From Saccopteryx bilineata (Eukaryota; Chordata; Mammalia; Chiroptera; Emballonuridae): 64,000 nucleotides of DNA. The DNA is taken from the NCBI RefSeq assembly GCF_036850765.1, contig NC_089495.1, positions 65,820,410-65,884,409 of the forward strand, given 5' to 3'. Of this stretch, positions 45,870 through 57,551 are shown one piece after another. A program made the position numbers and the translations under genes. Each line of letters begins with the position of its first letter. The first letter of the stretch is position 1. Below the pieces are notes generated by a model, which was given only the letters and a program-made list of their open reading frames with translations, searched no databases and was not told where the DNA came from.

Positions 45870-46116
45870 AAAGAATGTAGTCTGTTTCAGTAAAAGATAC
45901 AGTTTAAATATTTTTCTAATTATTTTTTTACATTAACAAATTAAGATGTTTAATAATAATTAATTCACAAGGCAACAGTTAAACACCATAATAGCACTGT
46001 TTTATTGTATGCATTTTCAAATTACTGCATACACTTCACTTCTTTTTTAAAGGTCATTGACATTTAGTAGCATTTTACATTTTAAGCTATAGCAATTTTT
46101 TTGCTTTGTAGTTGAA
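45870..46116. other. Unique AT-rich non-coding sequence
   Basis: Nothing recognised. Confidence 0.5.
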
Positions 46117-46129
46117 TCTTAGGCATTTT

Positions 46130-46361
46130 CTTTTTAATTTTTGTTATGAAGTTAACTCTTTATTTTTTTTAATTTTTATTTATTCATTTTAGAAAGGAGA
46201 GTGAGAGGTAGAGGACAGAGAGACAGAGAGAGAGAAGGGGGGAGGAGCAGGAAGCATCAACTCCCATATGTGCCTTCACCAAGCAAGCCCAGGGTTTTGA
46301 ACCGGCAACCTCAGCATTTTAAGGTCGATGCTTTATCCACTGTGCCACCACAGGTCAGGCT
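46130..46361 (-). mobile_element. SINE-3 copy with an extended 3' tail
   Basis: Head at 46361 (complement gcctgacctgtggtggcaca). The TSD tcttaggcatttt is perfect over 13 bp (46117-46129 and 46362-46374), but between the SINE's own T-rich tail (46161-46190) and the left TSD lie about 30 bp of extra sequence, including gttatgaagttaactc, followed by a second T-rich run (46131-46142). This is what a read-through transcript with 3' transduction would leave. Confidence 0.88.
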
Positions 46362-46374
46362 TCTTAGGCATTTT

Positions 46375-46859
46375 TTACTAATTAAGACTATTTTAGGTTT
46401 TAGGATTACTAACTTTTTAACATCCAAATCATAGAGATAATTTATAATTTCAATAAAATTTTAAAACATTTGATTAAAGACTTTATTTGAATAAAAACAG
46501 TAGGTATAATCTAAAATTATTTTACCAGAATGCCATCAAAGATGTATTAGAAAGAAGATAGACAATGAAATTTAAAACTTTAATATGATTTTTTTTATTC
46601 AAAACTTTAGATACTGAGACAAATCTATTATGTATACCTATTTTAAAATGTAAATCTTAAAGTTACTTTTAAAAATATCTTAAATGTCATAATTATAAAT
46701 TTCATGAATAGACTAATATATGAGTGGCAGAATGTTTTTTAATTTATAAAAGCATCATTACTTACATGTAATTGATGCATGGTCTTCTTTCTTTCTTTTT
46801 TGGTCTAAATTGTAAATTTGCATATTTGCATTGATTTATAAAATTAACATCATTTCTTT
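46375..46859. other. Unique AT-rich non-coding sequence
   Basis: Nothing recognised. Confidence 0.55.
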
Positions 46860-46874
46860 GAAAAGTTACTTTGA

Positions 46875-47268
46875 GCCCTGGCCGGTTGGCTCAGCGGTAG
46901 AGCGTCGGCCTAGCGTGTGGAGGACCCGGGTTAGATTCCCGGCCAGGGCACATAGGAGAAGTGCCCATTTGCTTCTCCACCCCTTCACCGCGCTTTCCTC
47001 TCTGTCTCTCTCTACCCCTCCTGCAGCCAAGGCTCCATTGGAGCAAAGATGGCCCGGGCGCTGGGGATGGCTCTGTGGCCTCTGCCTCAGGCGCTAGAGT
47101 GGCTCTGGTCGCAACATGGCGATGCCCAGGATGGGCAGAGCATCGCCCCCTGGTGGGCAGAGCATCACCCCATGGTGGGCATGCCAGGTGGATCCCGGTC
47201 GGGCGCATGCAGGAGTCTGTCTGTCTCTCTCTGTTTCCAGCTTCAGAAAAATGAAAAAAAAAAAAAAA
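46875..47268 (+). mobile_element. SINE-1 copy, young, with internal duplication
   Basis: Full-length; A box ggctcagcggtagagcg, B box gggttagattcccgg with one change, long A tail. Perfect 15 bp TSD gaaaagttactttga at 46860-46874 and 47269-47283. A 23 bp module (gggcagagcatcgccccctg-type) is present twice at 47132-47180. Frames of 80-105 codons on both strands are shadows. Confidence 0.97.
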
Positions 47269-47283
47269 GAAAAGTTACTTTGA

Positions 47284-47560
47284 AAATATAGTTATGCCAG
47301 AAAAAATCTAAATATTTTATGAAATAAAATATGAAAAGAAAAACTTGAAGTAAAAACAAAAACAAAAGACTGTAAATCAACAATTTTTCAAAATACAACT
47401 ACACAAAGTTTTGATTATAGCTAATTTATTTTTGCAATTTGCTAATGATTATTCCACAAGTCTAATTTATTTTAAAAAACTGATTGACTATGTTAAACTT
47501 ATTTTTTGATATTCACACATATTTAAAAACTGAATATTTGGTAGTTCATAAAAAATTTGC
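47284..47560. other. Unique AT-rich non-coding sequence
   Basis: Nothing recognised. Confidence 0.5.
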
Positions 47561-47573
47561 TAAAAATGTTTAG

Positions 47574-48684
47574 TGAGATGGCCTCAGAGTCATGGCAGCA
47601 TGAATGTGATCTCTCCCCTTGAAAGTTCAATAAACTGAACTACTATAACACAGTGAGAAAACTCTTGCTGGGTTTGCAGGCACACCTGAAAGATCCATGC
47701 ACCAAATGGACTAATAGTGGAATGGGTTGAAAATGGACACATAAGATAAAATGCATTGGTGGTCAGTTCTGGAAAAGAGGCAAACCTGGAGTGACTGGGT
47801 TGTTTTATTTTTGCTACCTGACTACAGGGAGGAGGGAAGGTCAGGGTCTCTGGATTTTGTCTGATGGTTACAGAGAGGAAAACCTGGAGTGACTAGGTCT
47901 TCTTCTGCTGGGAGAAACAGTGAGATTGAGGGGCAGTGGGTGAGAAACTGGACGAAAATGGTCAGAGTGTTAGGACAAGGCCAGTGTTCCCATGGTCTGC
48001 CTGTAGCCCACACCCAGCAGAGACAGAAAAAACTAAAGTGTGGCTGCCAACCTCCCAGGCGCTGTGTTCCTCACTTTGCAGTTCAGAGAGTGGTAGAGAC
48101 GAAGCCCACAGCTAGCTTTCCAGAGCAACTCTCTCCCTTGAAGAACAAAAGTGTTTGATGTCTGGTTCCCAGGTCTTTTGAAATGTGAGTATGAGTGCCC
48201 AGAAGCTTGAGTTTTCCACTGTAAGAGCCATAGAGCCATAAACCCAAAGCCATAAAGCTGAAGCCATAAAGCCCTCACAAGATGCCCCACCCACCAGTGT
48301 GATTGTGGCTCTGCCTACACAATTGCAAAAGCAACATCTCAGTGGATGACAGTCCAGAAATTTCAAAGAGGTAAATTTTGTAATAGAGACATCTGCTGAA
48401 AAAAACTCTCAAAACCAAAATTTATTTATTTTTATTTTTCCTTTTTTCTTCTTTCTTTTTTCTCTTTTGAATTTCATTTTCTTTAATTTTATATTTTTAG
48501 ATTTATTTTTATGTGGGTGTTATCTTTTATTTTTTTATTTCTGATCTCTTTTCCATGGTGTTTATTATTACTTGTCATAATTTTTAAATATTTATATATT
48601 TTATTGTATTTTCTTAATTTTCATTTTCTACTTATGTTTTTTTTGTTGTTGTTGTTGTTAGGGGTTTTAACAATACCATTCTCA
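47574..48684 (+). promoter_or_regulatory. L1 5' UTR (internal promoter region)
   Basis: GC-moderate leader with direct repeats such as 'acctggagtgac' (47786, 47883) and tctggattt/tctgg modules, then a long T-rich segment (48420-48660) before ORF1. ATGGC at the very start could be a YY1 core. The 60-90 codon frames are chance. Confidence 0.6.
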
Positions 48685-49990
48685 AATGCCATCAATAAAG
48701 AAAAAAAAATTGAATACCATGGCTGCACAAAACAGAGATGTGGTTCAGAAAGAAAATAAAAAATCTCCAATAAAAAGTATCTATTACAAGGAACCTTGGA
48801 ATTAAATGATAGAGGCTTCATAATTGAAGTTCTAAAAACACTCAAGAAGAGGTGAGAAAACAAAATAAGCAACTTAATGAGCTCAGAAAACAAAATGAAC
48901 ACTTCACCAAGGAAATAGAAATTTTAAAAACAGAGATGAAGACCTCAATACATGAATTGAAAGCTAAGGAAACAAGTTTGCTAACAGAACAAGCCAGATA
49001 GAGAAAATTATGAGTGACATCAGAGACAGTCAACTAGAGATGCTACAGAGAGAAAAAATAGAGAGACTCACAAACTAAAAAGACTGAGAAAGCTCTACAA
49101 AAATTGCCTGACTCTATCAGAAATAATAATATAAGAATAATAGGTATATCAGAAGAGGGTGAGAGGGAGAAAGGAATGGAGAGTATATTCAAACAAATAT
49201 TTGATGAGAATTTCCCAAACCTATGGAAAGAGAGCCTCAAATCCAAGAAACAAACAGAATGTTGAGTTACCTCAACCTAAACAGACCTACACTGTAATAA
49301 AATTGTCAAAAATCAATGACCAAGAGCCTGACCAGGCGATGGCACAGTGGATAGGGCATTGGACTGGGATGTGGAGGACCCAGGTTCCAGACCCCAAGGT
49401 CACCATCTTGAGTGCAGGCTCATCTGGTTTGAGTAAAGTTCACCAGTTTGGGCCCAAGGTTGCTGAGTTGAGCAAGGGGTTACTCAGTCTGCTGAAGGCC
49501 CATGATCAAGGCACGTATGAGAAAGCAATCAATGAACAACTAAGGTGTCGCAACAAAAAACTGATGATTGATTCTTCTCATCTCTCTTCATTCCTATCTG
49601 TCTGTTTTTATCTATCCCTCTCTCTGACTCTCTGTCACTGTAAAAAAAAATATGACAAAAAAATAATCTTTAAGGCAGCTAGTAAAAAGAACATAACATA
49701 TAAAGTAAAGCCCATTAAATTATCATCAGACTTTTCAGCAGAAACTCTACAAACAAGAAGAGAGTAGACTGAAACTTTCAAAGTATTGAAAGAGAGGAAT
49801 TACCAGCCAAGAATACTGTATCTATCAAAGTTACCCTTCAAATATGAAGGAAATATAAATACTTTTATAGACATACAGAAGCCGAGAGAATTTATCACCA
49901 GAAAACCCCCACTGCAGGAAATACTCAAAGGAGTTATTCAACCAGACACAAAGAACAAAACAAATCAAAACTACAAATAGAAGCTTCAAC
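48685..49990 (+). pseudogene. L1 ORF1 remnant
   Basis: Begins with the ATG at 48685 (ATGCCATCAATAAAGAAA, a Lys-rich start), then an A-rich coiled-coil region around 48840-49000 with 'aaaacagagatgaag' type text, and the RRM/C-terminal region 49120-49990, interrupted by SINE-2 at 49326-49650. Recognisable pieces after the SINE include frames at 49670-49770 and 49786-49980, with RILYLSKLPFKYEGN and KPREFITRKPPLQEILKGV. Frame and stop errors are frequent. Confidence 0.75.
49326..49655 (+). mobile_element. SINE-2 copy inside L1 ORF1
   Basis: Full-length: gcctgaccaggcgatggcac head, ggttccagaccccaaggtca, 'agcaatcaatgaacaactaa', CT-rich end and A tail. No clear TSD. The 202-codon plus-strand frame from 49159 to 49767 joins L1 and SINE sequence and is not a gene. 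Confidence 0.93.
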
Positions 49991-51387
49991 ATGGTCACAA
50001 TAAAAACAAGGATAATCTGTGAATACAATAACATAAAAGGGGAGAGGATAAAGATCTACATTAGCAAAAGAAGATAGAGTACAGAAGCACTTACATGACA
50101 AAGGACTCTTGTATACATGAACATTTTTCTCTTAATATCCTAATGCTAACGACCCACAAAAAAAGACACTATTAAAATACACAGTTAAAAAAAGAAACAG
50201 GGGAAATAAGTATGGAATACCACCAAACAAAAACAATTGACAGAAACAAACAAAAAAAGAATAAAATAAGACACAGAGCTACTGAAAATAAAAATAAAAT
50301 GGCTACAGGAAATCCCCAAGTGTCAATAATTACTCTAAATATAAATGGACTGAACTCACCAATAAAGAGGTACAGAGTAGCATATTGAATCAAAAACAAA
50401 ACCCAACTAGGTGCTACTTTCAAGGAAAGACACATTTAAGCTACAAGGACAAAAGTAGACTAAAAATGAAATTTTTGGAAATGATTTTAAAATCAAGTAA
50501 TATCAAAAGAAAAGCAAGTGTAGCCATACTGATATCTAACAATGTTGACTTCAAGACAACAAAGGTAATCAGAGCAAAGATGTACATTTCATAATGATAA
50601 GACATTGTATCAGTATGGCATAACACTTCTTATTACATATGCACCAAACCAGGGAACACCAAAATATATAAGACATCTACTAACTGATCTAAAAATAAAA
50701 CAGACAAAAAGACCAAAGCGCAATCATGCATTGAGATCTCAACACATATGACAGCTTTAGATAGATCATCCAAACGGAAACTCAATAAAGAAATATCAGC
50801 CTTAAATGACAAACTGGACGAAATGGAATAATAGAAATTTACAGGACATTTCATCCCAAAATTTCAGATTACACATTCTTCTCCAATGTGCAAGGAACAT
50901 TCTCAAGGATAGACCATATAATGGGCCATAAAACTAATATCAACAAATTCAGAATAACTGAAATTATATTAAGCATATTTTCTGATCATAAGGCATTAAA
51001 AGAATCAACTGCAAAAAAATAAAGAAACCCACAAAAATGTAAAAATTAAACAACATACTTCTAAAAATTGACTGACTCATAAAAGGAATAAAAGCAGAAA
51101 TCAAAAGATATATACAGACAGATGAAAATGACAAATAACATAAAAATTTCTGGGATGAAGCAAAAGCAGCAATAAGATGATAGGTTATATTCACATAGGC
51201 TTATATCAAGAAACAAGAGAGAACATGGCATATTTCCCAAATAAATAACCTAACATCCCATCTTAAGGAACTAGAAAAAGAGGAACAAAGGCAACCCAAT
51301 GTCAGCAGAAAAAAAAAAAAGGAGTAAAAATTAGAGCAGACATAAATAAAATAGAGAATTAAAATATACTTAAAAATTAATACAACA

Positions 51388-51753
51388 GGCCCTGGTTGGT
51401 AGGCTCAGTGGTAGTGGGTCGGCCCAGCATGTGGATGACCCAGGCTCGATTTCTGGCCAGGGCACACAAGAGAAGCACCTATTGCTTTTCCACCTTCCCC
51501 TTCTCTCTTCTCTGTCTCTATTTCTCTCTCTCTTCTTCTCCCCTCCTGCAGCCATGGCTTAATTAGAATGAGTTGGCCCCAGGTGCGGAGGATGTGGCCT
51601 CTGCTGAGGCACTAAAAAATGGTCCAGTTGCAATGGAGCAAGGACACCGATGGGCAGAGCATCTCCCCCTAGTTGGCTTGCTGGGTGGATCTCGGTTGGG
51701 AGTACTTGCAGGAGCCTGTCTCTACCTCCATCTCACTAAATAAAAAGAAAGAA
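51388..51753 (+). mobile_element. SINE-1 copy inside L1 ORF2
   Basis: Full-length: ggccctggttggtaggctca head, B box caggctcgatttctgg, ending 'ctcactaaataaaaagaaag'. Perfect TSD aaaaattaatacaaca (51372-51387 and 51754-51769). Old subfamily with the 3' end ctcactaaataaa. Confidence 0.95.
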
Positions 51754-54153
51754 AAAAATTAATACAACAAAGATCAATAAAATTGCCAAACCACTGGCTA
51801 GACTCAGTAGGAGAAAAGGAGGAAGGACTTACAGAAGCAAAATCAGAAATGAAAAAGGAGAAATTAGAGCAGAGATCATAGATATATAAAGGATCATAGT
51901 AGAATAATATGAAAAATTATATGCCACCTAATTCAACAACCTAGAAGAAATGGATAAATTCCTAGAATTATGTGATTTTCCTAGACTGACTCACAAGGAA
52001 GTGGAATACTTAAATAGACCTATAAGCAGGGAGAAATAGAAATAACAATCAAAATCCTCCCCAAAAATCAAAAGTCCAGGAGCAAATGACTGCACTAGTG
52101 AATTCTATCAAACAGTCAAAGAAGATTTGTAATCTATCTTTCTCAAAATCCTCTGAAAAATAGAAGAAGCAATACTCCCTAACATATTTTATGAATCCAA
52201 TATAACCGTCATACTGAAACCTGGCAAACACAACACACAAAAAAACAAAGTTACAGACTAATATCTCTAATGAATACAAATGCAAAAATTCTAAACAAAA
52301 TAGTAGCAAATCAAATACAACAACACATTAAAAAGTCATACATTACAATCAAGTGGGATTCATTTCAGGAGTACAAGAATGTTTAACATATACAAATCGA
52401 TCAATATAATACACCACATGAGCAAATCAAAGACCGAAAATCATATGATCTTATTATCAATAGATGTAAGGAAGCATTTAAAAGATATAGCATCCTTTTA
52501 TGTTTAAAACACTCAATAATATTGGATTAGAAGAAAAGTATCTCAATGTAATATAGACTATATATGACAAATCATCAGCTAATATGATACTAAATGGTGC
52601 AAAAATGAAAGGTTTCCCTCTAAAATCAATAACAAGACAAGCTGCCCATTCTCTCCACCCTTATTCAACATAGTACTGAAAGTTTTAGCCAGAGCAATTT
52701 CTCAAGAGAAAGAAATAGAAAGCATCCATATTGGGAAAGGAAAAGTAAAGGTATCACTCTTTGCAGACAACACGATCCCGTATATAGAAAACCCTAAAGA
52801 CTCCTCCCAAAAACTATTAGAAACAATAAACCATACAGTAAAGTCACAGGATACAAAATCAATATACAACAATCTATTGCTTTCTTATATGCCAATAATG
52901 AAAATTCGGAAAATGAAGTAAAAAAAAAAATTTCTTTTACAATTTCAAGAAAAAAAAAAAAAATAAAATACTTATGAATAAACTTAAAGTATATGAAGGA
53001 CCTATATACTGAAAATTATAAAGCATTATTGAAAGAAATTGAAAAAGATACAATGAAATGGAAAATTATTTCATATTCATGGATTGGAAGAATCAACATA
53101 GTTAAAATAGCCATTTTATCCAAAGCAATATAACAATTTAATGCAATCCCCATCAAAATTACAATGTCATTTTTAAAAGAAATAGAACAGAAAAAAATCA
53201 CCAGGTTTGCATGGAACCATAAAAACCTAGAATAACCAAAGCAGTCCTGAATTAAAAGAATGAAGCCAAAGATATCACACTACCTGATTTCGAATTATAC
53301 TACAGGGCCATGATAAAACAGCATGGATGGGCAGAAAAACGGACATACAGACCAATGGAACAAAATCAAGAGCTCAGAAATAAAACCACACATATATGGA
53401 AAAATAAAGTTTGATAAAGGAGCCAAAAACACACAATGGAGAAAATAAAATCTCTTCAATAAATGGTACTGAGAAAATTGGAAAGCCACACGCAAAAGAA
53501 TAAAACTTGACTAAAGTTTGTCCACCTGTACAAAAATTAGTTCAAAATGGATCAAGACCTAAGTATTATACAAGATCTGAAACAAGACCTTGGCCATAGA
53601 GAACAATTTATAAATTTGACCCCAAAGGCAAGGGTTACAAGTAAAGGCAAAAATAAATGAATAAGACTAAAGCAAACTAAAAAGCTTCTGCACAACAACA
53701 AAAAAAAACTGACAACAAAACAACTAAGTGGGAGATGATATTAGTAAACAACATTTCTGATAACGGGTTATTATCCAAAATATATAAAGAACTCACAAAT
53801 TCAGCAACAAACAAACAATCCAACTGAAAAATGGAAAGAGGACCCAAACACACACTTCTCCCAAGAAGACATATAAATGTATAATAGATATATGAAAAGA
53901 TGCTCACCTTCACTAGCTATTAGAGAAATGCAAATCAAATCTACAATGAGATATCACCTCATACTGGTTAGATTGGCTATAATCAATAAGACAGGTAGTG
54001 TTGGAGAGGCTGTGGAGAAAAAGGAACCCACATTCACTACTGGTGGGAATGCAAATTAGTACAAACATCATGGAAGAATGCATGGTGGTTTTTCAAAAAA
54101 TTAAAAATAGAACTACCATATGACATAGCAATCCCTCTACTGGGTATCTACCC

Positions 54154-54835
54154 TGTTGGGCGGATAAAGTGTATTATGCTCACTTTGTTAAAGATAACAC
54201 AAGGAGGCCGTCACCCAGATGATATTAATGTGTGTTGAAAATCCTTGTAGCCTGGGGCTTGGTTTTGGGATTAAGCCTTTCCCACCCTTTTTGATGTGGG
54301 GTGGTACAATCCAATCATGCCTCAGAGAAGTGACTTTGTATTAGGGACTTCCCTACTTTGTATATTGGATTAGAGGTTGTGAAGCTACAATATAAAATGA
54401 GGGCGGAACGAGAGTTGCCTCTTGGTTCCTGAGATAATCATTAGAAGAGAGAGCAGAGGAGAGCAGAGAAAGGCCACGTGGAGGAGGCCAGGAGAAGCAG
54501 CCAAGATGGTGGAATGCTGAGTGAGATGCCAGTTTGTACAGAGTTTGTATCTGGGATAAGGAAGGAGATGGGGAACTGAGGAGAATAAGGCTGGTGAGCT
54601 AGAAACCTTTGATTCTAGGAAACTCGGATAAGTCAGTAGCTTTGTGAGCACTGAATGTGACTGGGTTTTGGAGCCCAGTGTGTATTTTTACTTGCCCGCC
54701 GGGTGCAAAGCTAGAATTAAAGACTATGGCCCACCAGTTTTTGGCTCCGCTGTTTCTTTGCCGACTGTCCGAATCCAATGCGAACCTGCATGGGCTGCTG
54801 TGATAGTGGCTCTGGCCCTGCCTGCTGGCTTTACA
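54154..54835 (+). mobile_element. LTR-A solo LTR inside L1 ORF2
   Basis: A 682 bp LTR, TGTTGGGCGG...GGCTTTACA, with perfect 5 bp TSD taccc (54149-54153 and 54836-54840). The TATA-like motif is at 54391. L1 sequence resumes immediately (cccaaattcaaaaacatt). It ends with TTTACA like the other copies, confirming family boundaries. Confidence 0.95.
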
Positions 54836-55342
54836 TACCCCCAAATTCAAAAACATTAGTATGAAAAGACACATATACCCTTATATTCATCACAGTATCA
54901 TTAACAGTGGCCAAGACGTGGAAACAAAGAAAGTGTCCCTTGATAGAGGATTGAATAAAGAAGGTGCGGTACATATGTACAATTGGAATACTACTCAGCC
55001 ATAAGAAACAAACAATGACATAGTGACATTTATGATAACACAGATGGACCTTGAGAACATAATACTGAGTGAAATAAATCAGAAAAAGCTGAGAACTGAA
55101 TAATTTCACATATAGGTGGAATATAAAACTGAGAATCGTGGACATAGATAAAAGTGAAGTGGTTACCAGAGAGAGGGGGAGGTGGAGACATGGATGGGAG
55201 GAAGGGATGGGGAATAGAGTATAAAGAGGGGCAAATATAAGGTGACATAAATGATTTGACTTTGGATGGTTGATGTGTATACAACATAATCAACAGTTTA
55301 AACGCTATAGAAATGTTTACCTGAAACCTATATATTCTAATT

Positions 55343-55680
55343 CAGTGGTAGTCAACCTGGTCCCTACTGCCCACATTCCAGCTTTCATGGTGGGCAGCAG
55401 TGCAGCAACCAAAGTATAAATAGTTAAATAAATCTTTAACTATAGTAAGTTGTTTTATAAAGATTTATTCTGCCAAACTTAGAGAAAATCCAACATAAAG
55501 TACTTGGTAAGTAATTATTATTATATGCGTTAACTTGCTGTAACTCTGCTTTATAAATTTTATAAAGTAAAGTTACTTTATAAATCTTCATTACTGTGGA
55601 ACTGGTGGGCGGTTAGAAAATTTTACTACTAACAGAGATACAAAAGTGGGTGGTAGGTATTAAAAGGTTGACTACCTTTG
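55343..55680. mobile_element. Non-autonomous hAT transposon, 338 bp, in the L1 3' UTR
   Basis: Starts cagtggtagtcaacctggtc; ends aaggttgactacctttg (imperfect inverted repeat). TSD ttctaatt (55335-55342) / ctctaatt (55681-55688), 7 of 8 matching. The L1 3' UTR continues after it. The same family is found at 59354 in the opposite orientation. Confidence 0.93.
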
Positions 55681-55748
55681 CTCTAATTGATCAATGTTAC
55701 CTTGTTAAATTTAATTTTCTAAATAAATATTTTAAAATGTTTAGCATA

Positions 55749-56113
55749 GGACCTGGCCGGTTGGCTCAGCGGTAGAGAATTAGCCCAGTGTGTGGATGTC
55801 CCAGGTTTGATTTCTGGCCAGGGCATACAGGAGATGTGCCCATCTACTTCTCCACCTGTCCTCCTCTTCTTCCTCTCTGTCTCTCTTTTTCTCCCTCAGC
55901 CAAAACTCCATTGGAGCAAAGTTAGCCCAGGAGCTGAGAGTGGCTCCATGGTCTCAGCCTCAGGCTCTAGAATGGCTCTGGCCACAACGGAGTGGCCCCC
56001 CCAGATGGGCAGAGCATTGCCCCCTGGTGGGCATGTCGGGTGGGTCTGGTCAGGTGCATGCAGAAGTCTGTCTCACTGCCTCCTCACTTCTAACTTTGGA
56101 GAAATGCAAAGAA
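55749..56113 (+). mobile_element. SINE-1 copy at the L1 3' junction
   Basis: Head ggacctggccggttggctca, B box caggtttgatttctgg, A-rich tail. The TSD is a version of attttaaaatgtttagcata on both sides, overlapping the L1's own 3' TSD, so it inserted precisely at the L1 end. Confidence 0.92.
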
Positions 56114-56140
56114 AAAAATATTTTAAAAATGTTTAGAATA

Positions 56141-57540
56141 TTAAACTGCAAAAAAAAATTATAATGTAGATTTTTCAGTTTACTGGAGGGACAAACAATT
56201 TTGCTTAATGGAACATAAGAGATGATAATTAATTGATATTAAAAATTTATGTAAACACACTATAAAGAAATTTCAACAGCTCTAGACTACTTAAAAGAAG
56301 GGGAAATTTTTGTTGTGTGGTATATCTACACTTGCACATAAGTGTGTTTCTTTCAAGTCCCTAAGCAGGAATACTATTACTTACTTCTGTAGCCCACAAT
56401 AAGAAAAAAAGTCATTGTTCTGTGCCAACATTGACTCTTGTTGAGAATATTTTATAAGCTCTGTTGTATTTCATGTTGCACAGGCAAGATAAAACTGACA
56501 AGCTAGCAGACTGTAGCTTGATGAAGAATGCTCTTATTAATCTATAAAAGTATTCCAAAGAATCCCTACTGAGTGTCATAGTAATAAAATAAAATTAAAG
56601 TAAATCCTATAAATTATGGCAAAGTCCTAAAAAAATGGGAGATGTGTTTGTATATACAATAGGTAATGACATAATGATGATGAATTGTGTGACACAGTGA
56701 AGAAAAATAAAATCAAGAAAAATAGTATTTTATGCTTACATATCCTGCGTTCAAACAATGGTCATTTAAATAGCCCACTGATAAAAAGTTATTTGACAGC
56801 ATAAAATGAAAAATAACATTAAATATTAAAAACTAAAATATTTAATTGATTTTATGTGAAATTACAAATTATGTGATTCTTTATTGTATTAAACCAAAGT
56901 GTCATTCTTTTTGTGAATATATGTGATATAAATATCGATAAATATTTAAGAAGGATTCAGACTGATTATGTTAGCCAGTTTTAAATTTACTTTCATGTTG
57001 AAATTTCCACTCGAAGTGATTAAGGTTACTTCTTTGTGTGCAGAAGTTAATTATATAATAATGGTAAAATACAAAATAAAGCAAACAGCATGATGGGAGT
57101 TGTGTAAATCATTTTAAAACCACAAATTTTTTATATACTTCTCTATACAAGCAAATATGCTACTGCACAAATAGAAAAGGATATGTGATAAAGTGATAAG
57201 AAAAATTACTAGATTTATTTTTAAATACATTTTGAGACTTGTTATTTATTCTTCTCTAGACTTTAACATTATTAGTTGAAAGTAAAAAAAGAAAAAAAGA
57301 ATAGCTTCACATAATTGCATTTTTATCTCTCTTGCCACAAAATTATTCAGCAGTATAAGTAGTTCTGAAAACCCAGGTTCTCTTAGGTATAATGGGCTAA
57401 AATAATATCTACAGTAATTGAATGTTACAGAAAAGTTACTTAATTTCTTAGTTAGAAAGCTTCTCTTACAGATTCATACCTTTTTCTGATTAATGTGCCA
57501 TGCATACCTCTAATATGTCAACTTTCAACTTCTCTTATTA
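56141..57540. other. Unique AT-rich non-coding sequence
   Basis: No gene or recognised repeat. Confidence 0.6.
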
Positions 57541-57551
57541 GATTTCAAATG

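Larger units (their letters stand above)
50290..55090 (+). pseudogene. L1 ORF2 remnant
   Basis: Begins near 50300 with the endonuclease start (ITLNINGLNSPIKR, broken by a stop), then scattered pieces of endonuclease, RT and the C-terminal domain: 'ttgcagacaac' in the FADD region (52758), and 'ctggtgggaatgcaaattag' in the Cys-rich region (54040). It is interrupted by SINE-1 (51388) and LTR-A (54154) and continues to about 55090. Dozens of stops make it far older than the L1 at 42252. Confidence 0.85.
47574..55732 (+). mobile_element. Old full-length L1 with four later insertions
   Basis: TSD taaaaatgtttag (47561-47573) and taaaatgtttag (55733-55744) bracket a complete L1 of about 6.4 kb once insertions are removed: SINE-2 at 49326, SINE-1 at 51388, LTR-A at 54154 and hAT at 55343. 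The 5' end starts tgagatggcc, similar to the YY1-type start of mammalian L1s. Order: 5' UTR 47574-48684, ORF1 48685-49990, ORF2 50290-55090, 3' UTR to 55732 ending 'ttaaatttaattttctaaat'. Both ORFs are broken by many stops. Confidence 0.9.

Noticed and set aside
49159..49767. 202-codon plus-strand frame
   Set aside because: It crosses from L1 ORF1 into an inserted SINE-2 and back, so it is a chance fusion of repeat sequence.
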